A stretch of 64,000 nt of DNA. It comes from Leptofilum sp965223525 (GTDB lineage: Bacteria > Chloroflexota > Anaerolineae > Promineifilales > Promineifilaceae). The notes beneath the pieces were generated by a model, which was not told the DNA's origin, did not search any database, and saw only the letters and a list, made by a program, of their open reading frames with translations. Positions 26,721 to 35,162 of the stretch are shown here, in pieces. The number at the start of each line of letters is the position of its first letter. The first letter of the stretch is position 1. Made by a program: the position numbers and the translations under genes. The DNA is taken from positions 248,001 to 312,000 of the forward strand of contig NZ_CBDCWX010000005.1 in NCBI RefSeq assembly GCF_965223525.1, given 5' to 3'.

Positions 26721-27662
26721 TGTTATCCAGGTGCCGGTTTCGTGCCGCATTGCTCTGCCGATGTTGTCTGGATTGGTGATGAGTGCCTGCTTGCCACCCT
26801 TGCCCAGGAAGTCCAGCACCGCCTCAATTTTAGGCCGCATACTCCCGGGGGCAAAATGGCCTTCATCGAGATATTGTTGCAGTTGAACGGCCGTAATCTC
26901 ACCCAAATTTTCCTGCTGTGGCGTATTAAAATTGATGGCCACCTGCGGCACGCCCGTCGAAATCAGCAGCAAATCTACCTGCAGCTGCGCCGCTAGCAAA
27001 CCACTGGCCCAATCCTTATCAATGACCGCCATTACCCCCTGAATTTCACGCAATTCCCCTTTGGGGTTTTGCACCACTGGGATGCCACCACCGCCAACGG
27101 CAATCACCACGCCACCAGCCGCCACTAGCTGCTGAATCGCCTCCTCTTCCACAATGCGAATCGGTTTAGGCGAAGCCACCACCCGCCGCCAGCCACGTCC
27201 AGCATCTTCCACCACGCGCCAACCCTGCTTCTCAAACAACCGTGCCTGCGCTTCTGTCATAAAGCCACCAATTGGCTTGCTTGGTGATTGAAATGCCGGA
27301 TCATCTTCCTTCACCAAAACCTGTGTCACCACAGAAACCACCGGCACGCGCCGATTGCGGCTGAACAACTCATTGCTCAACGCTTGCTGCAGCATGTAGC
27401 CAATAGAGCCTTGCGTATCCGCCACAATAATATCCAGCGGCGTGGTGTGAACTTCATGGGCAGCTAGCTCATTGCGGCGCAAAATGTAGCCAACTTGTGG
27501 CCCGTTGCCATGCGTCACCACCAAACGCCAGCCATCCTCCACCATATCGGCCAAATGACGACACGTTTCACGCACAGCATCCCATTGATGCGGAAGATCG
27601 GGATTGCTTTTATCGGTAATCAAAGAGTTGCCGCCTATGGCGACCAAAGCAGTGCGGGACAT
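26715..27662 (-). CDS. arcC: Carbamate kinase
   Basis: Catalyses carbamoyl phosphate + ADP to ATP + carbamate (with ammonia and CO2), the energy-yielding end of arginine deiminase or related ureido pathways. 315 residues from the ATG at 27662 with GGAGG upstream. Typical motifs: ALVAIGGNSL at the N-terminus, VTHGNGPQVGYILRRNE, GSIGYMLQQAL, GGGGIPVV and AVIDKDWASGLLA, ending with FAPGSMRPKIEA. No arcA or arcB adjoins, so the carbamoyl-phosphate source lies elsewhere. The stop is inside a dispersed repeat. Confidence 0.95.
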   Translation of the reverse strand: MSRTALVAIGGNSLITDKSNPDLPHQWDAVRETCRHLADMVEDGWRLVVTHGNGPQVGYILRRNELAAHEVHTTPLDIIVADTQGSIGYMLQQALSNELFSRNRRVPVVSVVTQVLVKEDDPAFQSPSKPIGGFMTEAQARLFEKQGWRVVEDAGRGWRRVVASPKPIRIVEEEAIQQLVAAGGVVIAVGGGGIPVVQNPKGELREIQGVMAVIDKDWASGLLAAQLQVDLLLISTGVPQVAINFNTPQQENLGEITAVQLQQYLDEGHFAPGSMRPKIEAVLDFLGKGGKQALITNPDNIGRAMRHETGTWITG

Positions 27663-27810
27663 GTGGGACCTCCGAATGTGCCAGTGGGATAGGCACAAAG
27701 TGAAAGACAAAAATCATACAGCAGAGGCACAGGTGCGGCAAAAAGTGGCACGAATGTTTGTTAAATCATTTCGCTTCCCTGTAAAATGGGTCTTGTGCCA
27801 GATTTTCAAA

Positions 27811-27846
27811 AAACTCATCACGAATGGACGAATTTTACGAATAAGG
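27811..27846. repeat. ATTCGTG-family half element, left of GxxExxY gene
   Basis: TCACGAATGGACGAATTTT continues into ACGAATAAG. It is the inverted counterpart of 28231-28267 on the other side of the small gene. Confidence 0.7.
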
Positions 27847-27855
27847 GAAAGAAGT

Positions 27856-28230
27856 ATGAAAAAGGGGATCATTTATCCAGAGTTGTCATACAAAATTATG
27901 CAGGCTGTGTTTGCGGTTCACAATGAACTTGGCCCTGGATTTTTAGAGCGTGTGTACGAGGAAGCACTCGTCTACGAACTTCTGGATAGAGGTTTTCAGG
28001 TTGGCAGGCAGCATCCAATTCAGATTCATTATCGAGAGCAAATTGTCGGAACCCATCGTTTGGACATACTTGTTGAAGGGAAAATCATATTGGAGTTGAA
28101 AGCAGTTGCCGATCTACAGCCAATTTTCAAACAGCAAGTCCGCTCCTATCTCAAAGCGTCTGGCTTAAAGTTAGGCATTCTCATCAACTTTGGCACCAAA
28201 AGAATCCAATCTATACGCATTGCAAATTAA
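27856..28230 (+). CDS. GxxExxY family protein, PD-(D/E)XK nuclease-like
   Basis: 124 residues from an ATG with AGGGAAAG upstream. The name-giving motif is GPGFLERVYEEAL, and a nuclease-like core follows (RLDILVEGKIILELKAV, with Asp and Glu-x-Lys in place), then the conserved SYLKASGLKLGILINFG. This family is sporadic, often multicopy, and its function is unproven. Here the gene is framed by inverted copies of the ATTCGTG repeat, between an outward-facing carbamate kinase and ftsK, as if inserted as a unit. Confidence 0.9.
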   Translation: MKKGIIYPELSYKIMQAVFAVHNELGPGFLERVYEEALVYELLDRGFQVGRQHPIQIHYREQIVGTHRLDILVEGKIILELKAVADLQPIFKQQVRSYLKASGLKLGILINFGTKRIQSIRIAN

Positions 28231-28267
28231 GAATTTTCGTCCCATTCGTTTATTCGTAAAATTCGTG
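28231..28267. repeat. ATTCGTG-family half element, right of GxxExxY gene
   Basis: GAATTTTCGTCCCATTCGTT continues into TATTCGTAAAATTCGTG. Reverse-complementary in style to the left element at 27811-27846. Confidence 0.7.
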
Positions 28268-28283
28268 TTTCGCTTCCCCTCGG

Positions 28284-28312
28284 CTGACGTGAGCCAGTAT
28301 CCATGCTATAAT
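28284..28312 (+). promoter_or_regulatory. Sigma-70-type promoter for ftsK
   Basis: CTGACG (28284-28289), a 17-base spacer, then TATAAT (28307-28312) preceded by TG one base upstream, an extended -10. Transcription would begin near 28319, about 20 bases before the ftsK ATG. Confidence 0.65.
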
Positions 28313-28341
28313 GCTTTCCTACCGATAGGAACATCTGAGCT

Positions 28342-31077
28342 ATGGCTAAGAAGAAAACAACTGCGTCTAGAAAACCCACAAAACGCAAGACACAAGCCAA
28401 ATCTCGCACTACGCGGGGCGGGACGGGCAAGCGCACCCCGCGCAAAAAAAGCACCACCCGTCGCAAAACCAGCAGTCGTAAGAAAACGCGCAAACCCGTT
28501 AGCTTTAGCGTTGCTCAAAAAGCCCTCATGGTGGGCATCCTCATTATCTTTATTACCGTGATTTTGGTACTGAGCTTACTTTCGCCAAACCAGGGGCAGC
28601 TCACAACGGCGCTTGCAGGCTTGATGGGGCGCACGTTTGGCTGGGGTAGTCTACTACTGCCGATCATCACCGGGGGCATTGGCCTCTATTTAGTAATGTG
28701 GGGCATGGAACAGCCACCAGCACTGCCAGCTTATCGTTTAACCGGCGGGGGCTTGCTCTATTTTGCTTTTTTGGGGTTTGCCTCGCTGACTTTGCTCATG
28801 CTGGAAAATGATTATTTTGATCCGTGGACCATTGCCCGTGCTGAGCAAGGTGGCGGCTATGTGGGGGGGCTGCTTGCCTCGGTCTTACTAACGGCCGTTG
28901 GCAATCTAGGCGCAATCTTCACACTCACCGTGGTGGCCGTGTTGGGTACCATTTTAGTCTCTGGCGTTACGCGGGAAGATATGGGTCGCTTTTTGCAAGC
29001 GTTGTTTAGCAAACGGCCGTCCCTGCCCACCCCCGCCAGCCGCACCAATCGAGACATTCCCATCAACCCGCGCCGCCAGCCACGCACTCCCGTGACAGAA
29101 AGCGTGCAGCCTCGCCTTATTCCAGAACCACCAACGGCAGAAACTACCGCTGAACCGCCAAAGCCCAAAGCGGAACCGAAAAAGAAACCCGCACGCAAAG
29201 GACGTGGCAAACAGAAACCAGAAGTAGCCGATACCCCCACAGTGATCACACCAGTCTTCTTGGGCAATAGCAACGGCCGTTCCCAACAACACAACTGGAA
29301 GCTCCCCGCCATTGACGACATCCTGGAACCCGGCACAGACCAAGACCCCAGCGGCGCGATGATCCGCGAACAGGTCGAAATCATCGAGCACACGCTGGAA
29401 AGCTTCGGCGCACCCGCCACCGTGGTAGAAATTAACCAGGGGCCGACGATTACCCAATTTGGCGTAGAACCCAGCTTCATCACCATGCGGAACGGCAAGC
29501 GCACCAAAGTAAAGGTGGGCAAAATCGCAGGCCTGGCCGACGATTTGACGCTGGCATTGCACGCTCAATCCATCCGCATTCAGGCACCCGTGCCGGGCAA
29601 GGGGTATGTGGGCATCGAAGTACCCAATCCGGCCAAAGCATTGGTTTCATTACGCGACGTGATGGAAACCACCGCCTTTGGCAAGCTCAAATCCCCCCTC
29701 CGCATTGGGCTGGGGCAAGACGTAGCCGGGCAGCCCATCGTGGCTGATTTGGCTTCAATGCCTCACTTGCTCATTGCCGGGGCAACGGGTTCTGGTAAAT
29801 CTGTCTGCGTCAATTCTATTATTGCCAGCCTGCTGCTGCTAAACACGCCTGATCAGCTCAAATTGGTGATGGTAGACCCCAAGCGGGTGGAGCTAACCGG
29901 GTACAATGGCATCCCCCACCTGGCCGCGCCCGTTGTTGTAGAAATGGACAAGGTGATTGGCGTGCTGCAATGGGCCATGCGCGAAATGGACAGTCGGTAC
30001 AAAATGTTTGCCGACGTCGGCGCGCGCAACATCGTAGATTACAACAAAAAGACAAAGCGAAACAAAAAAATCGATCCGCTACCATACATTGTCATTATTG
30101 TGGATGAACTGGCAGATTTGATGATGCTCTCGCCGGAAGAAACGGAGCGGGGTGTGACCCGGCTGGCTCAGCTGGCGCGCGCTACTGGGATGCACATGGT
30201 GATTGCTACGCAACGGCCGTCTGTAGACGTCGTCACGGGTCTTATCAAGGCCAACTTCCCAGCCCGCGTCGCCTTCGCTGTGGCCTCAAGCACCGACAGC
30301 CGCGTCATTTTGGACGCCACGGGTGCAGAACGACTACTCGGCCAGGGCGACATGCTCTACCAAAGCCCGGATGCGGCGGCTCCAGTGCGTTCCCAGGGCT
30401 GCTTTGTCAGCGATGGGGAACTCAACAAGCTGATTGGCTACTGGCAAGCCGCCCGTCGTTTCAATTTGGTGTCCGCCGCCGACAGCGTGCAGCAAAAACC
30501 CGTCGAGATTCCCTCACAGCCAGTGGCTGCACTGCCGCCGCAAGCTACCCTGCCACCGCAGGCCGAACCAGAAGCTAAGGCAATGCCCCCCGCGCCACAA
30601 ACCATTGAAGCCCCGGTTGTGAACATGGGCAAGTCAGAAGCCACTCCGGTAGATGATGATGCGCCAACCATTGTGAATCGGAAAACGGCCGCTTCCAAAC
30701 CAAAGTCCAAGCCAAAAACCAAGCGTCCCACACCTCCGGCTCCTGCTAAAGAAGAAACCAAGCAGCAACCCCTGTGGGAAGCCCTGCAAGAGATGGAAAA
30801 TGAACAGCCAAAGGTGGAAATTGACGACGAATTGATGCCCGAAGCGATTGCCATGGTGCGTAAATTGAATAAAGCATCCACCTCATTGCTTCAGCGTCGC
30901 TTCCGCATTGGCTACACCCGCGCCGCCCGCCTCATAGACGCAATGGAAGAAATGGGCATCATCGGCCCCCCCACCGGCACCAGCAAAGCCCGCACAGTTA
31001 TGCCAATTGTTGGTGAAGCGGGGGATGATGGTGAAGATACGGCCGTTGACACCACAACAGATGAGCCTACCAGCTAA
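28342..31077 (+). CDS. ftsK: FtsK/SpoIIIE family DNA translocase
   Basis: 911 residues. The first 50 residues are extremely basic (Lys/Arg/Thr), then about four membrane helices (55-210), a Pro-rich linker, and the hexameric motor with Walker A GATGSGKSVCVNS near residue 480 and Walker B YIVIIVDELADLMM. A Pro/Ala/Lys-rich insert separates the motor from the C-terminal gamma winged helix (PEAIAMVRKLNKASTSLLQR, then RIGYTRAARLIDAMEEMGI) that reads polar DNA sequences such as KOPS. It pumps chromosome ends through the septum during division. The 120-residue insert before gamma is longer than in many homologues. Confidence 0.96.
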   Translation: MAKKKTTASRKPTKRKTQAKSRTTRGGTGKRTPRKKSTTRRKTSSRKKTRKPVSFSVAQKALMVGILIIFITVILVLSLLSPNQGQLTTALAGLMGRTFGWGSLLLPIITGGIGLYLVMWGMEQPPALPAYRLTGGGLLYFAFLGFASLTLLMLENDYFDPWTIARAEQGGGYVGGLLASVLLTAVGNLGAIFTLTVVAVLGTILVSGVTREDMGRFLQALFSKRPSLPTPASRTNRDIPINPRRQPRTPVTESVQPRLIPEPPTAETTAEPPKPKAEPKKKPARKGRGKQKPEVADTPTVITPVFLGNSNGRSQQHNWKLPAIDDILEPGTDQDPSGAMIREQVEIIEHTLESFGAPATVVEINQGPTITQFGVEPSFITMRNGKRTKVKVGKIAGLADDLTLALHAQSIRIQAPVPGKGYVGIEVPNPAKALVSLRDVMETTAFGKLKSPLRIGLGQDVAGQPIVADLASMPHLLIAGATGSGKSVCVNSIIASLLLLNTPDQLKLVMVDPKRVELTGYNGIPHLAAPVVVEMDKVIGVLQWAMREMDSRYKMFADVGARNIVDYNKKTKRNKKIDPLPYIVIIVDELADLMMLSPEETERGVTRLAQLARATGMHMVIATQRPSVDVVTGLIKANFPARVAFAVASSTDSRVILDATGAERLLGQGDMLYQSPDAAAPVRSQGCFVSDGELNKLIGYWQAARRFNLVSAADSVQQKPVEIPSQPVAALPPQATLPPQAEPEAKAMPPAPQTIEAPVVNMGKSEATPVDDDAPTIVNRKTAASKPKSKPKTKRPTPPAPAKEETKQQPLWEALQEMENEQPKVEIDDELMPEAIAMVRKLNKASTSLLQRRFRIGYTRAARLIDAMEEMGIIGPPTGTSKARTVMPIVGEAGDDGEDTAVDTTTDEPTS

Positions 31078-31115
31078 CGTTTGTAGACAGTGCCGACACA
31101 AATTTGAGGGAACCA

Positions 31116-31493
31116 ATGAAGCTTATCGGGCTTGATCACATTGTCCTGTGTGTAGCTAACGTTGATCGAACGATCACATTTTATGAAGATATTCTTGGCA
31201 TGAAGCCGGTAGAGGAACGACCAGGAAAATGGTCGCTGCATTTCGGCGCGAACAAAATCAGTTTACAAGATGCCAGGAGTGCGCCTGACATAGCGCGCGA
31301 TACAATTCCTGGCAGCGGCAACTTTTGCGTGTTGACAGAGGAGCCTGTGCAAAATGTGGCTAAAAAACTTCGAGACTTAGGAATCGCCATCGTTGCCGGG
31401 CCAGGTCAACGCGAGGGAGCGACGGGAAAACTGCTATCAATTTACTTGCAAGACCCGGACGGCAATCTGGTCGAAATAAGCAACCGATTATGA
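31116..31493 (+). CDS. VOC/glyoxalase superfamily protein
   Basis: 125 residues, one pair of beta-alpha-beta-beta-beta modules. The start LIGLDHIVLCVANVDRTITFY and end YLQDPDGNLVEISN are typical, with metal-type His in LDHIV and Glu in LVEIS. Such proteins dimerise to form one metal centre (glyoxalase, fosfomycin resistance, dioxygenase or methylmalonyl-CoA epimerase activities). The ATG at 31116 follows GAGGGAACC. 38 bases after ftsK's end; activity not determined. Confidence 0.9.
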   Translation: MKLIGLDHIVLCVANVDRTITFYEDILGMKPVEERPGKWSLHFGANKISLQDARSAPDIARDTIPGSGNFCVLTEEPVQNVAKKLRDLGIAIVAGPGQREGATGKLLSIYLQDPDGNLVEISNRL

Positions 31494-31531
31494 TGGGGTG
31501 CATAAATGCACCCATCTAGCATGAAATCCCT

Positions 31532-32371
31532 ATGAACTTGTCCACAACGGGCCTCACACTTGCCCCCGACGCGGCAATCGATCTGCAACTGCATACAATC
31601 TACAGCGATGGTAGCTGGACTGTGGAGGTATTGTTCGACTATCTAATGCGTGAACAGTTTGGTCTGGTGGCGATTACGGATCATGATTGTGTGGATACGG
31701 CCGTACCCATCCAACAACGCGCGCTAGAAAAACAGCTGCCCGTCCTCGTCGCCGTAGAAATGTCCACCAGTTGGCAAGGCAAGCTGATCGATCTGCTCTG
31801 CTTTGGCTTCAATCTCCACCACAGCCCCTTGAACGACCTGGCCCAAGACCTGATGCGCCGTCAACAAGAAAATATCAAAGAAATGGTCGCAAATTTGGAG
31901 CAGCAAGGATTTACTTTTTCCTCGGATACCTTGCCAACCATCTTGGCTAAACCAAGCGTTCAGCAAACAAACGCATTAGCCAGCCTGCTCAAAGAACATG
32001 GTTACGGCCAAGATAGAGCCTCAATCGGAAAACTTTTAAGAGATGCAGGTTACAAATTGATAACAAACGATCCAGCAGATGTCGTGGAAGCGACCCATAA
32101 GAGTGGCGGCGTTTGCCTGCTGGCTCATCCTGGTCGCACAGATGGCTTCATGACCTTCGATGCCCAATCGCTAGATGAATTCTGCCAGATAGCACCCATT
32201 GATGGTCTGGAAGCCTACTATCCGCTGCACACACCTGCCCAAACTACCTTATACAAAGAATACGCCCAGCAGCATAATATGCTCATCAGCGCAGGGTCAG
32301 ATTCGCACACACCAGAGAAGCCACCCGTCAAATACCTGCTGAATTATGCCGAGCCTTGTTGGAACGGTTAG
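31532..32371 (+). CDS. PHP-domain phosphoesterase (YciV/TrpH-like)
   Basis: 279 residues. Metal motifs: DLQLHTIYSDGSW at about 17-29 (one His of the usual HxH is Gln), AITDHDCVDTA, a Glu in VAVEMSTSW, LLAHPGR and GSDSHTPEKP near the end. This is the layout of small PHP proteins that hydrolyse 3'-phosphate of 3',5'-bisphosphonucleotides or trim RNA 5' ends (RNase AM). Same strand as, and 38 bases after, the VOC gene. Confidence 0.9.
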   Translation: MNLSTTGLTLAPDAAIDLQLHTIYSDGSWTVEVLFDYLMREQFGLVAITDHDCVDTAVPIQQRALEKQLPVLVAVEMSTSWQGKLIDLLCFGFNLHHSPLNDLAQDLMRRQQENIKEMVANLEQQGFTFSSDTLPTILAKPSVQQTNALASLLKEHGYGQDRASIGKLLRDAGYKLITNDPADVVEATHKSGGVCLLAHPGRTDGFMTFDAQSLDEFCQIAPIDGLEAYYPLHTPAQTTLYKEYAQQHNMLISAGSDSHTPEKPPVKYLLNYAEPCWNG

Positions 32372-32391
32372 GCATCCAGATTGATTAAGCA

Positions 32392-32428
32392 ACCCCCCGC
32401 AAGTTCGAGAATAAACCTGCGGGAGGAT
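32392..32428. repeat. CCTCCCGCAGGTT hairpin family (copy 1)
   Basis: CCCCCCGCAAGTT...AACCTGCGGGAGG: arms pair with two mismatches. It follows the PHP gene, like a terminator without a strong T run. Better-preserved copy at 44364-44419. Confidence 0.65.
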
Positions 32429-32448
32429 TTTCTGCAAGGAGAAAAATT

Positions 32449-33261
32449 ATGCTTTCAGTGACACTTTATGACGGTACTCCCCTACCAGTGATAGGCTTAG
32501 GCACCTGGGCGATGGGGGGCCGCAGCTATCCCGATCCCAGCCAAGACGCCCGTGCTTTGAAAGCAATCCGGGCCGCACTGGAGATTGGCTACACGCATAT
32601 TGACACGGCCGAAATGTACGCCAGCGGCCACACTGAAGAGCTCGTTGGGCAGGCAATTCAAGGCTTTGATCGAAGCAAACTGTTTCTCACCACCAAAGTG
32701 CGCCCGCCCAACCTGAGCTACCAGCGCACCCATGCCTCCATTGACGGTTCACTGCAACGGCTGGGCGTAGACACCATTGATCTCTTCCTCATTCATTGGC
32801 GCGATGGCACGCCGCTGGCCGAAACGTTTCGCGCCCTCAACGAAGCGGTTCGTGCGGGCAAAATCCGCTACCTGGGCGTCAGCAACTTTGATGTGGACGA
32901 AATGAAGGAATCCCAGGATCTTAGCGAAACGCCCATCGTTACTAATCAGGTGCCGTACAGCATCACTACTCGTCGGTACGTCACTAACGGCGTCATTCCC
33001 TACTGCCAAGCCAATAACATCGTGGTAACGGCCTACTCTCCCGTGGAAGAAGGGCGGCTCGGCGTACAAAAGATGTTGGCAGAAGTTGCAGCCACCCACG
33101 ACGCTACCCCTTACCAAATTGCAATGGCCTGGCTGGTGCAGCAACCGTGGGTCATCACCATCCCCATGTCGCACAACCCGGTTCATTTGCAGCAAAATTG
33201 GGACGCTGCCAACATCACGCTCACACCGGATGAGATGGCACAATTAGAAGCGGCAGGGTAG
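32449..33261 (+). CDS. Aldo/keto reductase
   Basis: 270-residue NADPH-dependent TIM-barrel oxidoreductase. The catalytic tetrad can be read: Asp and Tyr in HIDTAEMYASG, Lys in LTTKV, His in LFLIHWRDG. The cofactor-binding end is VITIPMSHNPVHLQQN, where many relatives have IPKS. Reduces aldehydes or ketones, or oxidises alcohols and sugars; the substrate is unknown. Complete, with AAGGAG at good spacing before the ATG. Confidence 0.93.
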   Translation: MLSVTLYDGTPLPVIGLGTWAMGGRSYPDPSQDARALKAIRAALEIGYTHIDTAEMYASGHTEELVGQAIQGFDRSKLFLTTKVRPPNLSYQRTHASIDGSLQRLGVDTIDLFLIHWRDGTPLAETFRALNEAVRAGKIRYLGVSNFDVDEMKESQDLSETPIVTNQVPYSITTRRYVTNGVIPYCQANNIVVTAYSPVEEGRLGVQKMLAEVAATHDATPYQIAMAWLVQQPWVITIPMSHNPVHLQQNWDAANITLTPDEMAQLEAAG

Positions 33262-33288
33262 GAACGACCGTTTCCCCTATAAAAAGCA

Positions 33289-33372
33289 AATCACAAATTT
33301 AACGAATAATCGAATAACACGAATTTGCATTAAAACATTCATGTTATTCGGCTATTCGTGTCATTCGTGATT
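33289..33372. repeat. Inverted repeat, ATTCGTG family (copy 2)
   Basis: AATCACAAAT...ATTCGTGATT, with inner TCGAATAACACGAAT and TTATTCGGCTATTCGTG. Fills the spacer before ubiE/menG. Confidence 0.8.
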
Positions 33373-33453
33373 ATTTTTTTCACTCCGGCATTCTATGGAC
33401 AAAATTCTCAAACATCCTATGATCAAGACCAAAACAACAGTAAGGTTTTGACC

Positions 33454-34173
33454 ATGGCACACCTACAAGGACAAGAACGCGCACAATATGTGCAGAGCAT
33501 GTTTGCTCGCATTGCGGGCCGCTACGATTTGATGAACCGGCTGATGACGGCTGGACAAGATATTAAATGGCGGCGGTATGTCATTCAGCAGGCGAATTTG
33601 CCAAGGAACGGCCGTATCCTCGACATCGCTACCGGCACAGGGGACATTGCCCTAGAGGGGCTGAACCAGGTACCCGGCCTGCAAGCCGTGGGGGGCGATT
33701 TTACGGTGGAAATGATGCAGGCAGGCAAGCAAATCCCAGAGCGGCAGCCAATCCAGTGGGTAGGTTCCGACACGCTGGCTCTCCCCTTCCCCGATGATTA
33801 TTTTGACGCCGTCACCTCAGGCTTTCTGATGCGAAACGTCATTGACGTGCCGGGCGCATTTCGGGAGCAGATGCGGGTCACCAAACCAGGCGGGCGGGTC
33901 GTGGTGCTGGAATCCAGCCCGCCAAAGAAGAATTGGTTACGGCCGTTCATCCGCATCCACCTCAACCACATTATCCCCCTGCTGGGCAAGCTTATCACTG
34001 GCGAATCCGACGCTTACCGCTACCTGCCAGATAGCACCCAGCAATTCAAAGACCCAGAAACGCTAGCCGACATCATGCGCCAAACTGGCTTCCAAAACGT
34101 CACCTACAAGCTGTTCATGTTTGGCACGGTTGCCATCCACACCGGGCAAAAGCCGGAGATAGCCAATTTGTAA
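33454..34173 (+). CDS. ubiE: Demethylmenaquinone methyltransferase
   Basis: 239-residue SAM-dependent C-methyltransferase, the last step of menaquinone (MenG) or a step of ubiquinone synthesis. Motifs: FARIAGRYDLMNRLMTAGQD, motif I ILDIATGTGDIAL, VGSDTLALPFPDDYFDAVTSGF, and GGRVVVLESS. Start is the ATG at 33454; the upstream in-frame extension is repeat-derived. Menaquinone is expected in this phylum, hence menG is an equally good name. Confidence 0.93.
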   Translation: MAHLQGQERAQYVQSMFARIAGRYDLMNRLMTAGQDIKWRRYVIQQANLPRNGRILDIATGTGDIALEGLNQVPGLQAVGGDFTVEMMQAGKQIPERQPIQWVGSDTLALPFPDDYFDAVTSGFLMRNVIDVPGAFREQMRVTKPGGRVVVLESSPPKKNWLRPFIRIHLNHIIPLLGKLITGESDAYRYLPDSTQQFKDPETLADIMRQTGFQNVTYKLFMFGTVAIHTGQKPEIANL

Positions 34174-34187
34174 GCGACTTTCAGTAA

Positions 34188-34244
34188 AGTTTGCGAGTGG
34201 CAAGTGGGCGAGTAAACACGCCATTCACTCGCTACTCGCAAACT
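34188..34244. repeat. Inverted repeat AGTTTGCGAGT/ACTCGCAAACT
   Basis: Exact 11-base outer arms, with inner GGCGAGT and ACTCGC. Placed between ubiE/menG and the metallo-beta-lactamase gene; only copy seen in the window. Confidence 0.7.
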
Positions 34245-34257
34245 GGCACACAATAAA

Positions 34258-35004
34258 ATGTCTAATTCACGTCTCACGCTCACCCCAATCTCCCCCCACG
34301 TCTGGATTTTGCCCCGCCATCCAGATAAAAACCGTGTGCAGGCCACCATTGGCATGGTCATAACGGGTAGTCAAACGATTATAATTGATGCAGGCAACAG
34401 CTTGCAGTTAGCACGGCAAATTCAAGCCGCACTCATGGCAATGGACGCGCCACGCATCAGCCATGTTATCTACACCCATCACCATTGGGACCACACCTTT
34501 GGCGCCTGTGTGTACGGCGTACCCGCCATTGCACACCGCCTGAGCCATCAGTTTCTAACCGAAATGCGCCAACAAAACGTAGGAGAAACCCACCTACGCA
34601 CAAAAGTAGAGCGCAATCCCAAACTGATTTTGGACTGGACGGCCGAAGATTGGGCCGCCTTTGAAATTGTATTGCCAGAAATCATTTATGAAGGGCAAGA
34701 GCAATTCCAATTTGACGGTGTGACGCTGGAGTTACAGCACGTCGGCGGCGTTCACGCGGCCGATTCCACCGTGATCAAGGTGGTAGAGGATGGCGTGATG
34801 TTTCTGGGTGACTGTTACTATCCAGCCCCCCGCTACGAAAATCCCACAGACCAAATGCTGGACATGGCGATGCTAGAAAATTTGCTAGACGAAAATTACG
34901 ATCATTACATTGATGGCCATAATGCGCCGATGCAAACGCGCCACGTACGGCGCATTTTGCGTTCGCAGGCATTGCTGGCCCGCCTCAACGAATCTCGTTC
35001 TTAA
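34258..35004 (+). CDS. Metallo-beta-lactamase fold hydrolase
   Basis: 248 residues. The zinc motif THHHWDH is near residue 80; further metal ligands come from HVGGVHAADST, FLGDCYY (Asp) and GHNAP near the end. The fold covers hydrolases of thioesters, lactones and phosphoesters; GHN near the C-terminus fits glyoxalase-II- or lactonase-like proteins, but the activity is not fixed. No RBS stands out; the start is at the end of a repeat-bearing spacer. Confidence 0.88.
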   Translation: MSNSRLTLTPISPHVWILPRHPDKNRVQATIGMVITGSQTIIIDAGNSLQLARQIQAALMAMDAPRISHVIYTHHHWDHTFGACVYGVPAIAHRLSHQFLTEMRQQNVGETHLRTKVERNPKLILDWTAEDWAAFEIVLPEIIYEGQEQFQFDGVTLELQHVGGVHAADSTVIKVVEDGVMFLGDCYYPAPRYENPTDQMLDMAMLENLLDENYDHYIDGHNAPMQTRHVRRILRSQALLARLNESRS

Positions 35005-35022
35005 CGCACGTTTCGCAGTGTA

Positions 35023-35084
35023 GATTTCAAAAGTCTCATATCTCTCTGGCAAATGGCGGGACTACCTGCAAGACTTTTGAAATC
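35023..35084. repeat. Inverted repeat, CAAAAGTCT family (copy 1)
   Basis: GATTTCAAAAGTCT and AGACTTTTGAAATC are exact 14-base complements. A related element at 53895-53956 shares the CAAAAGTCT core and a following TAACAT. Confidence 0.82.
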
Positions 35085-35150
35085 TCTTCACTGGCAATGC
35101 GTAACATCAGGTTTTAATTTTTGTGTAAGGTCTGTTACAAATTGCTGCGG

Positions 35151-35156
35151 TATACT
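35151..35156 (+). promoter_or_regulatory. -10 element TATACT close to start codon
   Basis: TATACT ends six bases before the ATG at 35163, so transcription from it would begin at or near the start codon and give a leaderless message. No convincing -35 at 17 bases. Confidence 0.35.
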
Positions 35157-35162
35157 TGGGGC

